Below are positions 46,255-55,152 of a stretch of DNA of 64,000 bases, piece by piece (position 1 is the first letter of the stretch; every line of letters starts with the position of its first letter). Below the pieces are notes generated by a model. That model did not search any database. It worked only from the letters and a program-made list of their open reading frames with translations, and was not told the origin of the DNA. This DNA comes from Halomonas cerina (GTDB lineage: Bacteria; Pseudomonadota; Gammaproteobacteria; Pseudomonadales; Halomonadaceae), in assembly GCF_014192215.1 (NCBI RefSeq), contig NZ_JACHXP010000007.1, positions 1 to 64,000 on the forward strand. Direction: 5' to 3'. The position numbers were made by a program, and so were the translations under genes.

Positions 46255-46277
46255 GCCCCGCCGTGCTTCGGCGGGGC
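46255..46277 (+). terminator. Hairpin downstream of the BCCT gene
   Basis: 9-bp stem GCCCCGCCG / CGGCGGGGC with a 5-nt loop, followed by TTCCTG rather than a full U-run. About 90 nt after the stop codon. Confidence 0.6.
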
Positions 46278-46360
46278 TTCCTGTCGTCTGTCAGCGAGGG
46301 CATCATGCCGCTGATGCTCTCCCGACCCGCACTCTCCTGACCGAGAAGAAAGGACACGCC

Positions 46361-47932
46361 ATGTCCCTCGACGAGCTCCATCTGAACCTGCGCAACCTGA
46401 CCCCGGACGACTATCCGCAGCTCAAGACGCTGATGGACCGGGTCTATGACGACATCGGGGGCGCCTGGCCAAAGCGCACCATCGACAAGCTGATCAAGGA
46501 GTTTCCCGACGGTCAGATTGCCATCGAGGACGACGAGGTCATCGTCGGCGTGGCCCTGACCGCCCTGGTCGACTACGACGAGTTTTCTAACCCCCATCGC
46601 TACGACGACCTGATCGGCAAGCGCGAGACCATCCTCAACGACCCCGACGGCGACGCCCTGTACGGGCTGGATGTGCTGATCGACCCGGCCTACCGCGGCT
46701 ATCGCCTGGGGCGCCGGCTCTACGAGGCGCGCAAGGAGCTGTGTCGCTCCATGAACCTGCGGGCCATCCTCGCCGGCGGGCGCATCCCCAGCTACCACCG
46801 GTACGCCGACGAGCTCTCCCCGGCCGAGTACATCGACAAGGTGGCCCGCAAGGAGATCCACGACCCCATTCTCTCCTTCCAGCTGGCCAACGACTTCCTG
46901 GTCAAGCGGCTGCTGCGCAAATACCTGCCCGAGGACGAGAAGTCCCAGGGCTACGCCACCCTGCTGGAGTGGAACAACATCCTCTTCGAACCCGCCGAGC
47001 GGGTGCTGGAGAACCGCCCCACCCAGGTGCGGGTCGGGGCGGTGCAGTGGCAGATGCGCGAGTTCGACTCGGTGGAGGCGGTCCTGCAGCAGGTCGAGTA
47101 CTTCGTCGATGCCCTCTCCAGCTACCAGAGCGACTTCGCCGTTTTCCCGGAGCTGTTCAATGCTTCCCTGATGGGCCTGCAGGACCGCGCCGCCCAGCAG
47201 GACCAGATGGCGGCCGTGCGCTTCCTCGCGGGGTTCACCGACGTCTTCAAGACCGAGCTGACGCGCATGGCGGTCTCCTACAACATCAACATCGTCGCCG
47301 GCTCGATGATCGAGGTCGGCGAGGACGACCGGCTCTACAACATTGCCTACCTCTGCCATCGCGACGGTACTTTGGAGTCCCAGGCGAAGCTGCACATCAC
47401 CCCCCAGGAGCGACGCGACTGGGTGATCGAGGGGGGCGACGAGTTGCGCGTCTTCGACACCGACGCCGGGCGGGTGGGCATCCAGATCTGCTACGATGTG
47501 GAGTTCCCGGAGCTATCGCGGCTGCTCGCCGACCAGGACATGGACATCCTCTTCGTGCCCTTCTGGACCGATACCAAGAACGGTTACCTGCGCGTGCGCC
47601 ACTGCGCCCAGGCCCGGGCCATCGAGAACGAGTGCTACGTGGTGCTGTGCGGCAGCGTCGGCAATGTGCCCTCGATCCGCAACCTCGACATCCAGTATGC
47701 CCAGTCGTCGGTCTTCTCGCCTTCCGACTTCCCCTTTCCCCACGATGCCGTGCTCGCCGAGACTACCCCCAACACCGAGATGGTGATGTTCTCGGATCTC
47801 GACCTGACCCGGCTCACCGTGGTGCGCAACGAAGGCTCGGTGACCAACCTCAAGGACCGTCGCCAGGACCTCTTCGACCTGCGCTGGCGCGACTGGTCCT
47901 GGAAGTCGGGAGCCAACCTGGAGGAGGGCTGA
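46361..47932 (+). CDS. GNAT acetyltransferase-nitrilase fusion protein
   Basis: The product of 523 aa joins two domains. The GNAT domain (residues about 8-200) carries the acetyl-CoA loop YRGYRLGRRLYEAR. The carbon-nitrogen hydrolase domain (about 228-510) has the full catalytic triad E264 (FPELFNASL), K343 (AKLHITP) and C377 (QICYDVEFPE). This bifunctional architecture is a known but uncharacterised family. The hydrolase could be an amidase, and the GNAT part could acetylate the released or acceptor amine. AAAGGA precedes the ATG. The peptidase gene follows 4 bp later, so the pair forms an operon. Confidence 0.9.
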   Translation: MSLDELHLNLRNLTPDDYPQLKTLMDRVYDDIGGAWPKRTIDKLIKEFPDGQIAIEDDEVIVGVALTALVDYDEFSNPHRYDDLIGKRETILNDPDGDALYGLDVLIDPAYRGYRLGRRLYEARKELCRSMNLRAILAGGRIPSYHRYADELSPAEYIDKVARKEIHDPILSFQLANDFLVKRLLRKYLPEDEKSQGYATLLEWNNILFEPAERVLENRPTQVRVGAVQWQMREFDSVEAVLQQVEYFVDALSSYQSDFAVFPELFNASLMGLQDRAAQQDQMAAVRFLAGFTDVFKTELTRMAVSYNINIVAGSMIEVGEDDRLYNIAYLCHRDGTLESQAKLHITPQERRDWVIEGGDELRVFDTDAGRVGIQICYDVEFPELSRLLADQDMDILFVPFWTDTKNGYLRVRHCAQARAIENECYVVLCGSVGNVPSIRNLDIQYAQSSVFSPSDFPFPHDAVLAETTPNTEMVMFSDLDLTRLTVVRNEGSVTNLKDRRQDLFDLRWRDWSWKSGANLEEG

Positions 47933-47936
47933 GGCC

Positions 47937-48758
47937 ATGCTGGGCAGGCTGCTGCGCCTGGGCCGCAGGCGCTTCGAGTGTCGTCACCCCTTTCCCGAAC
48001 GCGACTGGCGCGAAGCCCGGGAGCGCCTCCCCCTACTGAGCACCCTCGGTGACGACGAGGCCATCCGCCTGGGCCACCGTGCCTGGCACTTCGCCCATGC
48101 CAAGCGTTTGAGTCTTCATCCGGACCTGGCCGAGACGGTCACCTTCGATGCCCCGGCACGCCTGGCACTGGCCGCACAGGCATGCCTGCTGACCTTGGGC
48201 TGGAGCGAGCGCGAGCATCACGAGGCCTTCGCCAACGTCCACGAGATTCTGGTCCTGCCGGCGGCCTTCCAGCGCCGGGTGGAGGAGATGGACGAGGCTG
48301 GGGTGGTCCACGCGTATGACGATGAACGCGTCGGCGAGACCTCCCACCAAGGGCCGGTGGTGGTCTCCTATCCCGATCTGATGGCCAGCGGCGGGCTCGA
48401 CGGCTTCAACGTGTTGATCCATGAGCTTGCCCACAAGCTCGATCTGGGCAATTCGCTGGATATCGACGGCTTCCCGCCGCTGCCCAGGGAGATCGATCCG
48501 CGGGACTGGTACCGGGTGTTCATGGGCGTGTGGGAGGACCTCCAGGCCCGCCTGTCCCGGGGCGAAGCCACGCCCATCGACGACTACGCGGCCACCCACC
48601 CGGGCGAGTGCTTCGCGGTCTGCTGCGAACACTTCTTCAGCGACCCCGGCCGACTGCACCAAGCCTACCCGAGCCTGTACGAGCTGCTGACGCGCTATTT
48701 CCGTCAGGACCCACTTCCCGGCCATGACCGGCAGTGTGAAGCCTTAAGACTCTGGTAG
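47937..48758 (+). CDS. MtfA-like zinc peptidase (M90 family)
   Basis: The product of 273 aa resembles MtfA (glucose-regulated metallopeptidase). It has HELAH at residues 162-166 (NVLIHELAHKLDLGN) with the third zinc ligand likely in FAVCCEHFFSDP. Other family segments are LPLLSTLGDDEAIRLGHRAWHF and HILVLPAAF-like ILVLPAAFQRRV. MtfA in E. coli binds the Mlc repressor. The gene is 4 bp after the GNAT-nitrilase gene; the link between the two is unknown. Confidence 0.88.
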   Translation: MLGRLLRLGRRRFECRHPFPERDWREARERLPLLSTLGDDEAIRLGHRAWHFAHAKRLSLHPDLAETVTFDAPARLALAAQACLLTLGWSEREHHEAFANVHEILVLPAAFQRRVEEMDEAGVVHAYDDERVGETSHQGPVVVSYPDLMASGGLDGFNVLIHELAHKLDLGNSLDIDGFPPLPREIDPRDWYRVFMGVWEDLQARLSRGEATPIDDYAATHPGECFAVCCEHFFSDPGRLHQAYPSLYELLTRYFRQDPLPGHDRQCEALRLW

Positions 48759-48831
48759 CCTGCGACGGGCCGGCATAGCGCTTTGGCCGCCGGTGGTCCT
48801 GCCATATGCTGTCTCCTCCCGATCACCCTGG

Positions 48832-49527
48832 ATGCCTCGCAACATGACGCGCCCCCTTGTCCTCGTCACTGCCCTGCTGCTCACTCTCATCGCCCTCGGG
48901 TTGCTGTGGCAGTGGCTGGCCATGCAGAACCTCTTGAACGTGGAGACCCTGATGGTCCTGGCGAAGGGGACGGTGGCCTGGCACGACGAGCCCTGGGCGG
49001 TGCTGGTGGTGATGGCGGTCTACGCCGGGGCCTCGCTGGTGATGTTCCCGCTGAGCCTGCTGGTCGCCCTGACCGGGCTGCTGTTCGGTCCCTGGTGGGG
49101 CTTCGGCTATGCCCTGGCCGGCACCCTGACGGCCTCGATACTGACCTGGTGGGTGGGCCGGCGCCTGGGCCGGGACGCCCTGCTCCGCCATGGAGGAAAG
49201 CACCTGCATGGGCTGTCCCGCTACCTCTCGGGGCGCGGCATCCGCACCATGACCCTGGTGAACCTGCTGCCGCTGGCCCCCTTCACGCTGACCAACATGA
49301 TGGCCGGTGCCTTCCGCCTGCGCTTTCGTGATTACATGATCGGCTCGACCCTGGGCATCGTGCCGGGCCTGGCCGGGGTCACGCTGCTTGGCAGCCAGCT
49401 CGGGGAGCTCGCCACGGCGGACAGTCGCCAGGAGGTACTCTTCTCGCTGGTCGGCCTGCTCGCCGGGGTAGCACTGCTGTATGGGCTCAAGCACTGGGCC
49501 GATCGTCGCCGCCGTCCCCGCACCTGA
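48832..49527 (+). CDS. TVP38/TMEM64 (DedA-like) membrane protein
   Basis: The product of about 231 aa has five to six membrane helices. The SNARE-associated/VTT domain shows MFPLSLLVALTGLLFGPWWGFGYALAGTLTASILTWWVGRRLG and FTLTNMMAGAFRLRFRDYMIGSTLGIVPG. Family members are thought to act in lipid scrambling or export. The start is uncertain: ATG 48832 and ATG 48844 are both possible and neither has a strong ribosome site. It converges on the glycosyltransferase with a 7-bp gap. Confidence 0.85.
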   Translation: MPRNMTRPLVLVTALLLTLIALGLLWQWLAMQNLLNVETLMVLAKGTVAWHDEPWAVLVVMAVYAGASLVMFPLSLLVALTGLLFGPWWGFGYALAGTLTASILTWWVGRRLGRDALLRHGGKHLHGLSRYLSGRGIRTMTLVNLLPLAPFTLTNMMAGAFRLRFRDYMIGSTLGIVPGLAGVTLLGSQLGELATADSRQEVLFSLVGLLAGVALLYGLKHWADRRRRPRT

Positions 49528-49534
49528 TCCGACC

Positions 49535-50860
49535 CTATTTGGGCGGCAGCCCAGGTTCTCCCTGACGACCGCTGGGCCACCAGGTGGGACGCTCCTGCTG
49601 CCACTCCTCCTGCACCAGGTGGCGCAGCAGCCGGCCACGATAGCAGAGCATCTGCCATTCGGCACCGAGCCGTCCTCGCACTCGGTCCCAGCCACCATCG
49701 TCGGCATGGGTGAAGGGCCCCCCGCGGGCGATGGCCTGACGGTAGACCGCCAGGCATCGCTCGGCACAGCAACGCTCGTCGTAGGCCTGCGCGGTGACCT
49801 GGGCCGCCTGGCCCAATGCCTCTCGCCATCCGGCGTCGGCCAGCCCGACGAGAGCCTCGGCCATGGCCTCGGCGTCATCCTCTGCCAGCAGCCGGCCGTT
49901 GTACCCGTCCAGGACCACTTCCCGAACCCCGGGGGCAGCCACCGCCACCACCGGTAGGCCGCTGGCCATCGCCTCGGCCACCACCATGCCCTGGGTCTCG
50001 CTATGGGAGGCGAAGGCGAAGACGTCCATGGCATGCAAGGCATCGATCAGGTCCTGGCCCTGAAGCCGCCCGGTGAAGTGGACGCGCCCCTCGACGCCAT
50101 GCCGGTGGACGACGTCCTGCATGACATGACCGGCCTCCCCGTCTCCTACCACCAGGAAGTGCGCCTCGGGCTGCACCACCAGGGCGCGGGCCACCGCCTC
50201 GGCCAAAAAGGCCAGGTTCTTCTCCAGCGCCAGCCGCCCCAGGTGGCCGATCACGAAGGCCTCGCCGGGCAGACCCAGTCGGTGTCGCCAGACCATGCCG
50301 TCACCCCGGGCGAAGTGCGCCGTGTCCACCCCGCTGGGCACCACCGTGATGGCGGGATTGGCTTCGCGCTGCCACAACAGGTCACGGATACTCTCACTGG
50401 GGGCGATCACCTCGTCGCACAGCCAGGTGTACTGGGTGGCCAGGGCCTTGGCGAAACGCTGCATGCGCGGCGAGTCACCGGGCACGTAGTGGGTGTAATG
50501 CTCGTAGAGGGTGTGATGGCTGAAGACCAGCGGCAGGCCGTAGGTTTCGGCGGCTCGTGCCGCGGTATCGCCGAGCAGGAAGGGGTGGTGGGAATGGACG
50601 ATGTCCGGCTCGAAGGTCTCGATGGCATCATAGAGCTGGCCCGGGATCGGTACCGGCAGCGAGAAGTCGCTGCCATTGAAGTGCTGCATGGCGACCACCC
50701 TGACCACATCCGTCTCGTGTTCGGGCTGTCCCGAGAGACGAGGCGCTACCACCAGCACCCGGTGACCGGCGGCCTGCAGCTGGCGCTTGAGTCGCTGGAC
50801 CGATTCACTGACCCCACCGACGATGGGGCAGTAGGTGTTGGTGAACATCAGGATATTCAC
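49535..50860 (-). CDS. Glycosyltransferase family 4 protein
   Basis: The product of 441 aa has the GT-B fold. The N-terminal acceptor domain has FTNTYCPIVGGVSESVQRL and IVHSHHPFLLGD. The C-terminal nucleotide-sugar domain has SHSETQGMVVAEAMASGLPVVA, with the EX7E motif. The layout resembles diacylglycerol glucosyltransferases (MGlcDG synthase type), consistent with a neighbouring membrane-lipid protein of the TVP38 family, but the acceptor is not fixed by sequence. Confidence 0.87.
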   Translation of the reverse strand: MNILMFTNTYCPIVGGVSESVQRLKRQLQAAGHRVLVVAPRLSGQPEHETDVVRVVAMQHFNGSDFSLPVPIPGQLYDAIETFEPDIVHSHHPFLLGDTAARAAETYGLPLVFSHHTLYEHYTHYVPGDSPRMQRFAKALATQYTWLCDEVIAPSESIRDLLWQREANPAITVVPSGVDTAHFARGDGMVWRHRLGLPGEAFVIGHLGRLALEKNLAFLAEAVARALVVQPEAHFLVVGDGEAGHVMQDVVHRHGVEGRVHFTGRLQGQDLIDALHAMDVFAFASHSETQGMVVAEAMASGLPVVAVAAPGVREVVLDGYNGRLLAEDDAEAMAEALVGLADAGWREALGQAAQVTAQAYDERCCAERCLAVYRQAIARGGPFTHADDGGWDRVRGRLGAEWQMLCYRGRLLRHLVQEEWQQERPTWWPSGRQGEPGLPPK

Positions 50861-51010
50861 GAAAAGACTCCTGTCGTGGCATGGTCGCCATTCTGCAAGG
50901 GCGGTATCCGCTTGACCATCTCCTGTTCAAGATAGGCGATGAAATCCCCCAAGCGAGCCAGGACATGCCGAGGCTGCCGATAGAGCGCAGGGAAGTCCGT
51001 CCGTTTGAAG

Positions 51011-51025
51011 GATAACTCGATTATC
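51011..51025 (+). promoter_or_regulatory. Dyad GATAA-CTCGA-TTATC upstream of tartrate dehydrogenase
   Basis: 15-bp inverted repeat, 58 nt before the ttuC-type start. Its size fits a LysR or GntR operator. No regulator gene is adjacent. Confidence 0.4.
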
Positions 51026-51082
51026 TTTTCCTTGGAGATGGCTAGACTGAGCGTCTCTCCCACGACGAGAAGGAAACTCACC

Positions 51083-52156
51083 ATGACCCACCGCATTGCG
51101 ATCATTCCCGGCGACGGCATCGGCACCGAAGTAATGCCGGAGGGTGTGCGCGCCCTGGAGGCCGCCGCGCGGCGCTTCGCGATCGACCTCGAATACCAGA
51201 CGTTCGAGTTCGGCAGCTGCGACTACTATGTAGAACATGGCCAGATGCTGCCCGATGACTGGTTCGAGCGGCTCAAGGGCTTCGATGCCCTGTTCTACGG
51301 CGCGGTGGGCTGGCCGGAGAAAGTCCCCGACCATATCTCGCTATGGGGCTCGCTGCTGCAGTTTCGTCGCCGTTTCGACCAGTACGTCAATCTACGTCCC
51401 TGCCGGTTGCTGCCGGGCATCCAGAGCCCCCTGGCGGACAGGAAACCAGGTGATATCGACTTCTATGTGGTACGCGAGAACACCGAGGGCGAGTACTCCA
51501 GCGTCGGCGGCAGGATGTTCGAGGGCACCGAGCGCGAGGTGGTGATCCAAGAGACGGTGATGACGCGCCACGGCGTGGATCGAGTGCTCAAGTTCGCCTA
51601 TGACCTGGCGCAGAGTCGCCCCCGGAAGACGCTGACCTCGGCCACCAAATCCAACGGCATCGCCATCACCATGCCCTGGTGGGACGAGCGGGTCGCCGCG
51701 ATGGGAGCGAACTACCCGGAGGTGTCGGTGGACCAGTTCCATATCGACATCCTCACCGCCCACTTCGTGATGCACCCGGACTGGTTCGACGTGGTGGTGG
51801 CCAGCAACCTGTTCGGGGACATCCTCTCCGATCTGGGCCCGGCCTGCACCGGCACCATCGGCGTGGCGCCCTCGGCCAACCTCAACCCGGATGGCACCTT
51901 TCCGAGCCTGTTCGAGCCGGTGCACGGCAGCGCCCCGGACATTGCCGGGCGCGGCATCGCCAACCCCATCGGCCAGATCTGGTCCGGAGCCATGCTGCTC
52001 GAGCACCTGGGCTACCCGGAGGCCGGCCAGGCCATCGTCAAAGCCTTCGAGGCGGTGCTCGCCGAGGGCGAGGTCGCGGTGCTGACCCCCGACATCGGCG
52101 GCACCGGCACCACCGAGTCCCTGGGCCGGGCCATCGCCGAGCGCATCGCGGGCTGA
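51083..52156 (+). CDS. ttuC: Tartrate dehydrogenase/decarboxylase family (TtuC/YeaU type)
   Basis: The product of 357 aa is of the isocitrate/isopropylmalate dehydrogenase superfamily. It has HRIAIIPGDGIGTEVMPEG, the substrate segment LRPCRLLPGIQSPL, VRENTEGEYSSVGGRMF, and FDVVVASNLFGDILSDLGPA. The Arg/Glu/Tyr pattern is that of the tartrate dehydrogenase group, acting on tartrate or D-malate with NAD+ and Mn2+. Products enter the glycerate/glyoxylate pool handled by genes at 1-5.6 kb. It is monocistronic. D-malate dehydrogenase is the main alternative. Confidence 0.85.
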   Translation: MTHRIAIIPGDGIGTEVMPEGVRALEAAARRFAIDLEYQTFEFGSCDYYVEHGQMLPDDWFERLKGFDALFYGAVGWPEKVPDHISLWGSLLQFRRRFDQYVNLRPCRLLPGIQSPLADRKPGDIDFYVVRENTEGEYSSVGGRMFEGTEREVVIQETVMTRHGVDRVLKFAYDLAQSRPRKTLTSATKSNGIAITMPWWDERVAAMGANYPEVSVDQFHIDILTAHFVMHPDWFDVVVASNLFGDILSDLGPACTGTIGVAPSANLNPDGTFPSLFEPVHGSAPDIAGRGIANPIGQIWSGAMLLEHLGYPEAGQAIVKAFEAVLAEGEVAVLTPDIGGTGTTESLGRAIAERIAG

Positions 52157-52177
52157 CGCTGCCCCGGACACGACGCG

Positions 52178-52228
52178 GCCCCCCGGCACGCTGGTCCAGA
52201 GCTTCTGTCCAGTACGCCGGGGCGGGGC
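52178..52228. terminator. Nested hairpin between convergent ttuC and methyltransferase genes
   Basis: CCCCGGC (52181-52187) pairs with GCCGGGG (52216-52222), enclosing CTGG / CCAG. It lies in the 89-bp convergent gap. Confidence 0.45.
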
Positions 52229-52245
52229 TGCGAGGATACGGCAGG

Positions 52246-53106
52246 TCAGGCCAGGCGCCACACCCCCTCGAGGATCCGCACCCGGCCATCGGCCAGGTTG
52301 TCGCGCAGGTTGTGGCCCATGTGGGCGAAATCGTCGCCGAAGATCAATGCTGGGCCGGGGAGCGGCGCCTCGCCACTCGGCTCACCGGCTTCCCGTCGGC
52401 CGTGTTTCTGGCGCCAGGCCAGCGCCGCCTCGGTGACGTCGCGCACCGCCACCGGGACGAAGCCGCCTTCGGCGAGCACTGCGCCGAAGGCCTGGCGGGA
52501 GCGCAGATGGCTGGCCCCCGAGGTGCGCGCCCAAGGTACCGGCAGGGCCAGGGCGGCCGGGTTGTCCCCCGCCACCACCTCATGCAGCAGCAGCTTTCCG
52601 TCAGGTACCAGCAGGCGCCGCCACTCGGTCAGCACAGCGGCCAGGTCCGGCATGTTCATCAGCGCGTGCTGGCACCAGACGACATCGAAGCTCGCTTCCT
52701 GCAGCGGCAGCGCCGCCGCATCGGCGCACAAGAAGCGAGTCCGATCGGCCATCCCCGTGGCCTGGCTCAGCCAGGCCGCCACCTCGATGAAGGCAGCGGT
52801 GATGTCCACCCCTGTCACCTCGGCGCCGTACTCGGCTGCCAACAGCCGGCTCGCCCCACCGGTGCCGCAGCCCAGGTCCAGTACCCGGCTGCCGGGCTTC
52901 AGACGGCCGAGAACCGCCAGGGAGCGGCTCGCCCGGCGTCCGCCCAGGTGCAACTGGTCGATGCCCGCGATGTCATCCAGCGTCAGCCGGTCCGGGTCAC
53001 GCCCGGCGGAGAGGAAGGCCGCCCGCAGCCGTGCTGGCAGGCTTTCGCCGCCGGTCCGGGCCAGGGCATCATAGTGATCGACGAGATAGCGGGCATGGTC
53101 ACGCAT
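52246..53106 (-). CDS. Class I SAM-dependent methyltransferase
   Basis: The product of 286 aa has a Rossmann methyltransferase core: motif I VLDLGCGTGGASRLL, motif II EVTGVDIT, and post-I FDVVWCQHALMNM. The N-terminal IDQLHLGGRRASRSLA resembles small-molecule N-methyltransferases such as sarcosine/dimethylglycine methyltransferase or UbiE-like enzymes. The ATG at 53106 has GGAG upstream. The substrate is unknown. A role in betaine synthesis is conceivable given the osmolyte genes in the window, but is not shown. Confidence 0.8.
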   Translation of the reverse strand: MRDHARYLVDHYDALARTGGESLPARLRAAFLSAGRDPDRLTLDDIAGIDQLHLGGRRASRSLAVLGRLKPGSRVLDLGCGTGGASRLLAAEYGAEVTGVDITAAFIEVAAWLSQATGMADRTRFLCADAAALPLQEASFDVVWCQHALMNMPDLAAVLTEWRRLLVPDGKLLLHEVVAGDNPAALALPVPWARTSGASHLRSRQAFGAVLAEGGFVPVAVRDVTEAALAWRQKHGRREAGEPSGEAPLPGPALIFGDDFAHMGHNLRDNLADGRVRILEGVWRLA

Positions 53107-53221
53107 GGCTAAGGCTCCGGGCCGGCAAAGCCCCAGCCTAACGCTTCCCCCGACCGGCGCCCATGCGGCCAAGGTCAGGGACCGTCACGCCCGTCCCACT
53201 CCTAGGCCCAAGGAGCCCACG

Positions 53222-53767
53222 ATGTCCTACCCGCCGCTGCGCATCGTTCTTCCCGTCGCCACCTGCCTGCTGGTCGGGTGTACCGGCATTCCCGACGGCA
53301 CCCGGGCGGTCACCGGCTTCGAGCTGGACCGCTACCTCGGCCGCTGGTACGAGATCGCCCGTCTCGACCACGCCTTCGAGGAAGGCCTGGACTGTGTCAC
53401 TGCCGACTATACGCGGCGCGACGACGGCGGCATACGGGTGGTCAACCGCGGGGTGAACCTCACCACCGGCGAGACGGACGTCGCCGAAGGCAAGGCCTAT
53501 TTCATCGGCGACGAGGATGTGGGACGGCTGAAGGTGAGCTTCTTCGGCCCCTTCTATGCCGGCTACAACGTGCTCGCCCTGGATGACGGCTACGACTGGG
53601 CGTTGGTGGCCGGTCCCAACCGCGACTACCTGTGGATCCTCTCGCGCCAGCCCGACCTCGCCCCCCTTGCCGATCAGGCCCTCAGGGCCCGCGCCGACGA
53701 GCTCGGCTTCCCGGTGAACGACCTGATCGAGGTGGAACAGGGCGAAGCCTGTGCTCCCTGGCGCTGA
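53222..53767 (+). CDS. blc: Outer-membrane lipocalin lipoprotein (Blc family)
   Basis: The product of 181 aa has a lipoprotein signal with lipobox LLVGC (Cys about residue 20) and a lipocalin barrel. The GxW signature is YLGRWYEIARLDHAFE, followed by FFGPFYAGYNVLALDDGYDWALV and RDYLWILSRQP, as in Blc. The residue after the acylated Cys is Thr, which does not retain it in the inner membrane. Blc proteins bind fatty acids or lysophospholipids. AAGGAG precedes the ATG. Confidence 0.93.
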   Translation: MSYPPLRIVLPVATCLLVGCTGIPDGTRAVTGFELDRYLGRWYEIARLDHAFEEGLDCVTADYTRRDDGGIRVVNRGVNLTTGETDVAEGKAYFIGDEDVGRLKVSFFGPFYAGYNVLALDDGYDWALVAGPNRDYLWILSRQPDLAPLADQALRARADELGFPVNDLIEVEQGEACAPWR

Positions 53768-53903
53768 GCCAAGACGACCGAGGACGAGTTACAGCATCGC
53801 ACCCGTCACTTTCAACCAGCCGACGCGCGCCCTTGAGCGCGTCGCCACCGAGGCGGAAGGTAATCCGAGCCCTGCTGAACAACGCTACAATTGGAAGATG
53901 CCC

Positions 53904-53960
53904 ATGTCCCTCGAGCAGTTCTTCGAATCCACCGACGTCCACCGCGACCATGCTCGCTGA
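53904..53960 (+). other. 18-codon leader ORF overlapping the astE start
   Basis: MSLEQFFESTDVHRDHAR follows a GGAAG site, and its TGA lies inside the first codons of astE (ATG at 53950, stop at 53958-53960). astE itself has no ribosome site, so translation may be coupled through this leader. The alternative is a frameshift within a longer astE N-terminus. A TACAAT hexamer at 53886-53891 could be the -10 element. Confidence 0.4.
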
Positions 53961-54948
53961 GTGGCTCGACCAGGCCCTGGAAGACCGCCGGCCGACGCGC
54001 GCGGAGGGGCCGGTGACGGGCGGACGATGGACCCTGCGCGGCCCTGGCCTTCTCGAGCTGATCCCCGACACACCCGCCGCCACGTCCTGCGCCGGCGTGC
54101 TCTCGGTGGGCATCCATGGCAACGAGACCGCCCCCATCGAGCTGATGGGCGACCTGCTGGCCCGGCTGGAAGCGGGACACCTGCGCCTCGGGGCGCCGCT
54201 GCTGGTGATCCTCGGCAATCCGGCGGCGATCTGCGCCGGGACCCGCTTCGTGTCGACCAACCTCAACCGGCTGTTCCGTCGCGACCTGGCGGAATCGGGT
54301 GACGAGCCCGACCGGGCCCGGGCGCTGATGGCCACGGTGGATGCCTTCTATGCCCGCCACCCCGACCGGGCCCGCCTGCACTACGACCTGCATACGGCGA
54401 TCCGCGACAGCCGCTACCCGCGCTTCGTGGTCGAGCCCTTCACCCAGACCCCGACATCGCCCACGCAATGGGCGTGGCTGGCGGGAGCCGGCATCCAGGC
54501 CGTACTGCACCAGCACCGCCACAGCTGGACCTTCTCCCACTACTCGCGGCATTACCACGGTGCCCAGGCCTTTACCCTGGAGCTCGGCCGGGCGCGGCCG
54601 TTCGGCGAGAACGACCTGGCCCCACTGGCTCCCTTGGGCGCACTCCTCGCCGCCCTGCTCGAGGGGCGCGAACCGGCCTCGGCCGACCCGGCCACGATGG
54701 CCTTCTTTCGCGTTAAGCACGAGCTCATGCGTCGCTCCGAAGCGTTCCGGCTGTGCTTTCCCGATAACACGCCGAACTTCACCGAGTTTGCGCCGGGCAC
54801 ACGGCTGACCCGGGATGCAGTGGGTGGCGACTTCATCGTGGGTGACATCCCGCTTCGCGTGGTCTTCCCCAACGCCGATGTGGAGCTCGGTGCCCGCGCC
54901 GCCTTGCTGGTCGTGCCGACACCCACACCGCGAGCGCCCCCCGGCTGA
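53950..54948 (+). CDS. astE: Succinylglutamate desuccinylase (AstE)
   Basis: The product of 332 aa is a zinc carboxypeptidase-fold enzyme with GVLSVGIHGNETAPIELM (zinc His and Glu), LVILGNPAAICAGTRFVSTNLNRLF, and LHYDLHTAIRDSRYPRF (third ligand). It hydrolyses N-succinylglutamate, the last AST step of arginine catabolism. The N-terminal alignment to E. coli AstE (first about 25 residues) supports the start at 53950 although no Shine-Dalgarno is present. An arginine-type ABC importer follows. The rest of the ast operon is not here. Confidence 0.9.
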   Translation: MLAEWLDQALEDRRPTRAEGPVTGGRWTLRGPGLLELIPDTPAATSCAGVLSVGIHGNETAPIELMGDLLARLEAGHLRLGAPLLVILGNPAAICAGTRFVSTNLNRLFRRDLAESGDEPDRARALMATVDAFYARHPDRARLHYDLHTAIRDSRYPRFVVEPFTQTPTSPTQWAWLAGAGIQAVLHQHRHSWTFSHYSRHYHGAQAFTLELGRARPFGENDLAPLAPLGALLAALLEGREPASADPATMAFFRVKHELMRRSEAFRLCFPDNTPNFTEFAPGTRLTRDAVGGDFIVGDIPLRVVFPNADVELGARAALLVVPTPTPRAPPG

Positions 54949-55152
54949 CCGCCGCCCCGTGGCCCCCCTCCCTCCGGAGAAGACCTGTTATGGACCGCCC
55001 CACTGCGCCACCGTACCAAGGTAGAATGGCCGGCTCGCGACAGTAGCCTGCTAGAAGGCCTCCCGGCTGTTAGAATCGCCTCTTTTTTTCATGCCAGCCG
55101 CGCTGTCCATCCCTTCCCCGCGGCGGTCCGTCCCCGATCTGGAGCCCGTTCC

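Noticed and set aside
44879..47395. Minus-strand open frame of 838 codons opposite the BCCT and GNAT-nitrilase genes
   Set aside because: Same mirror-frame composition and no domain. It spans two well-supported genes on the plus strand.
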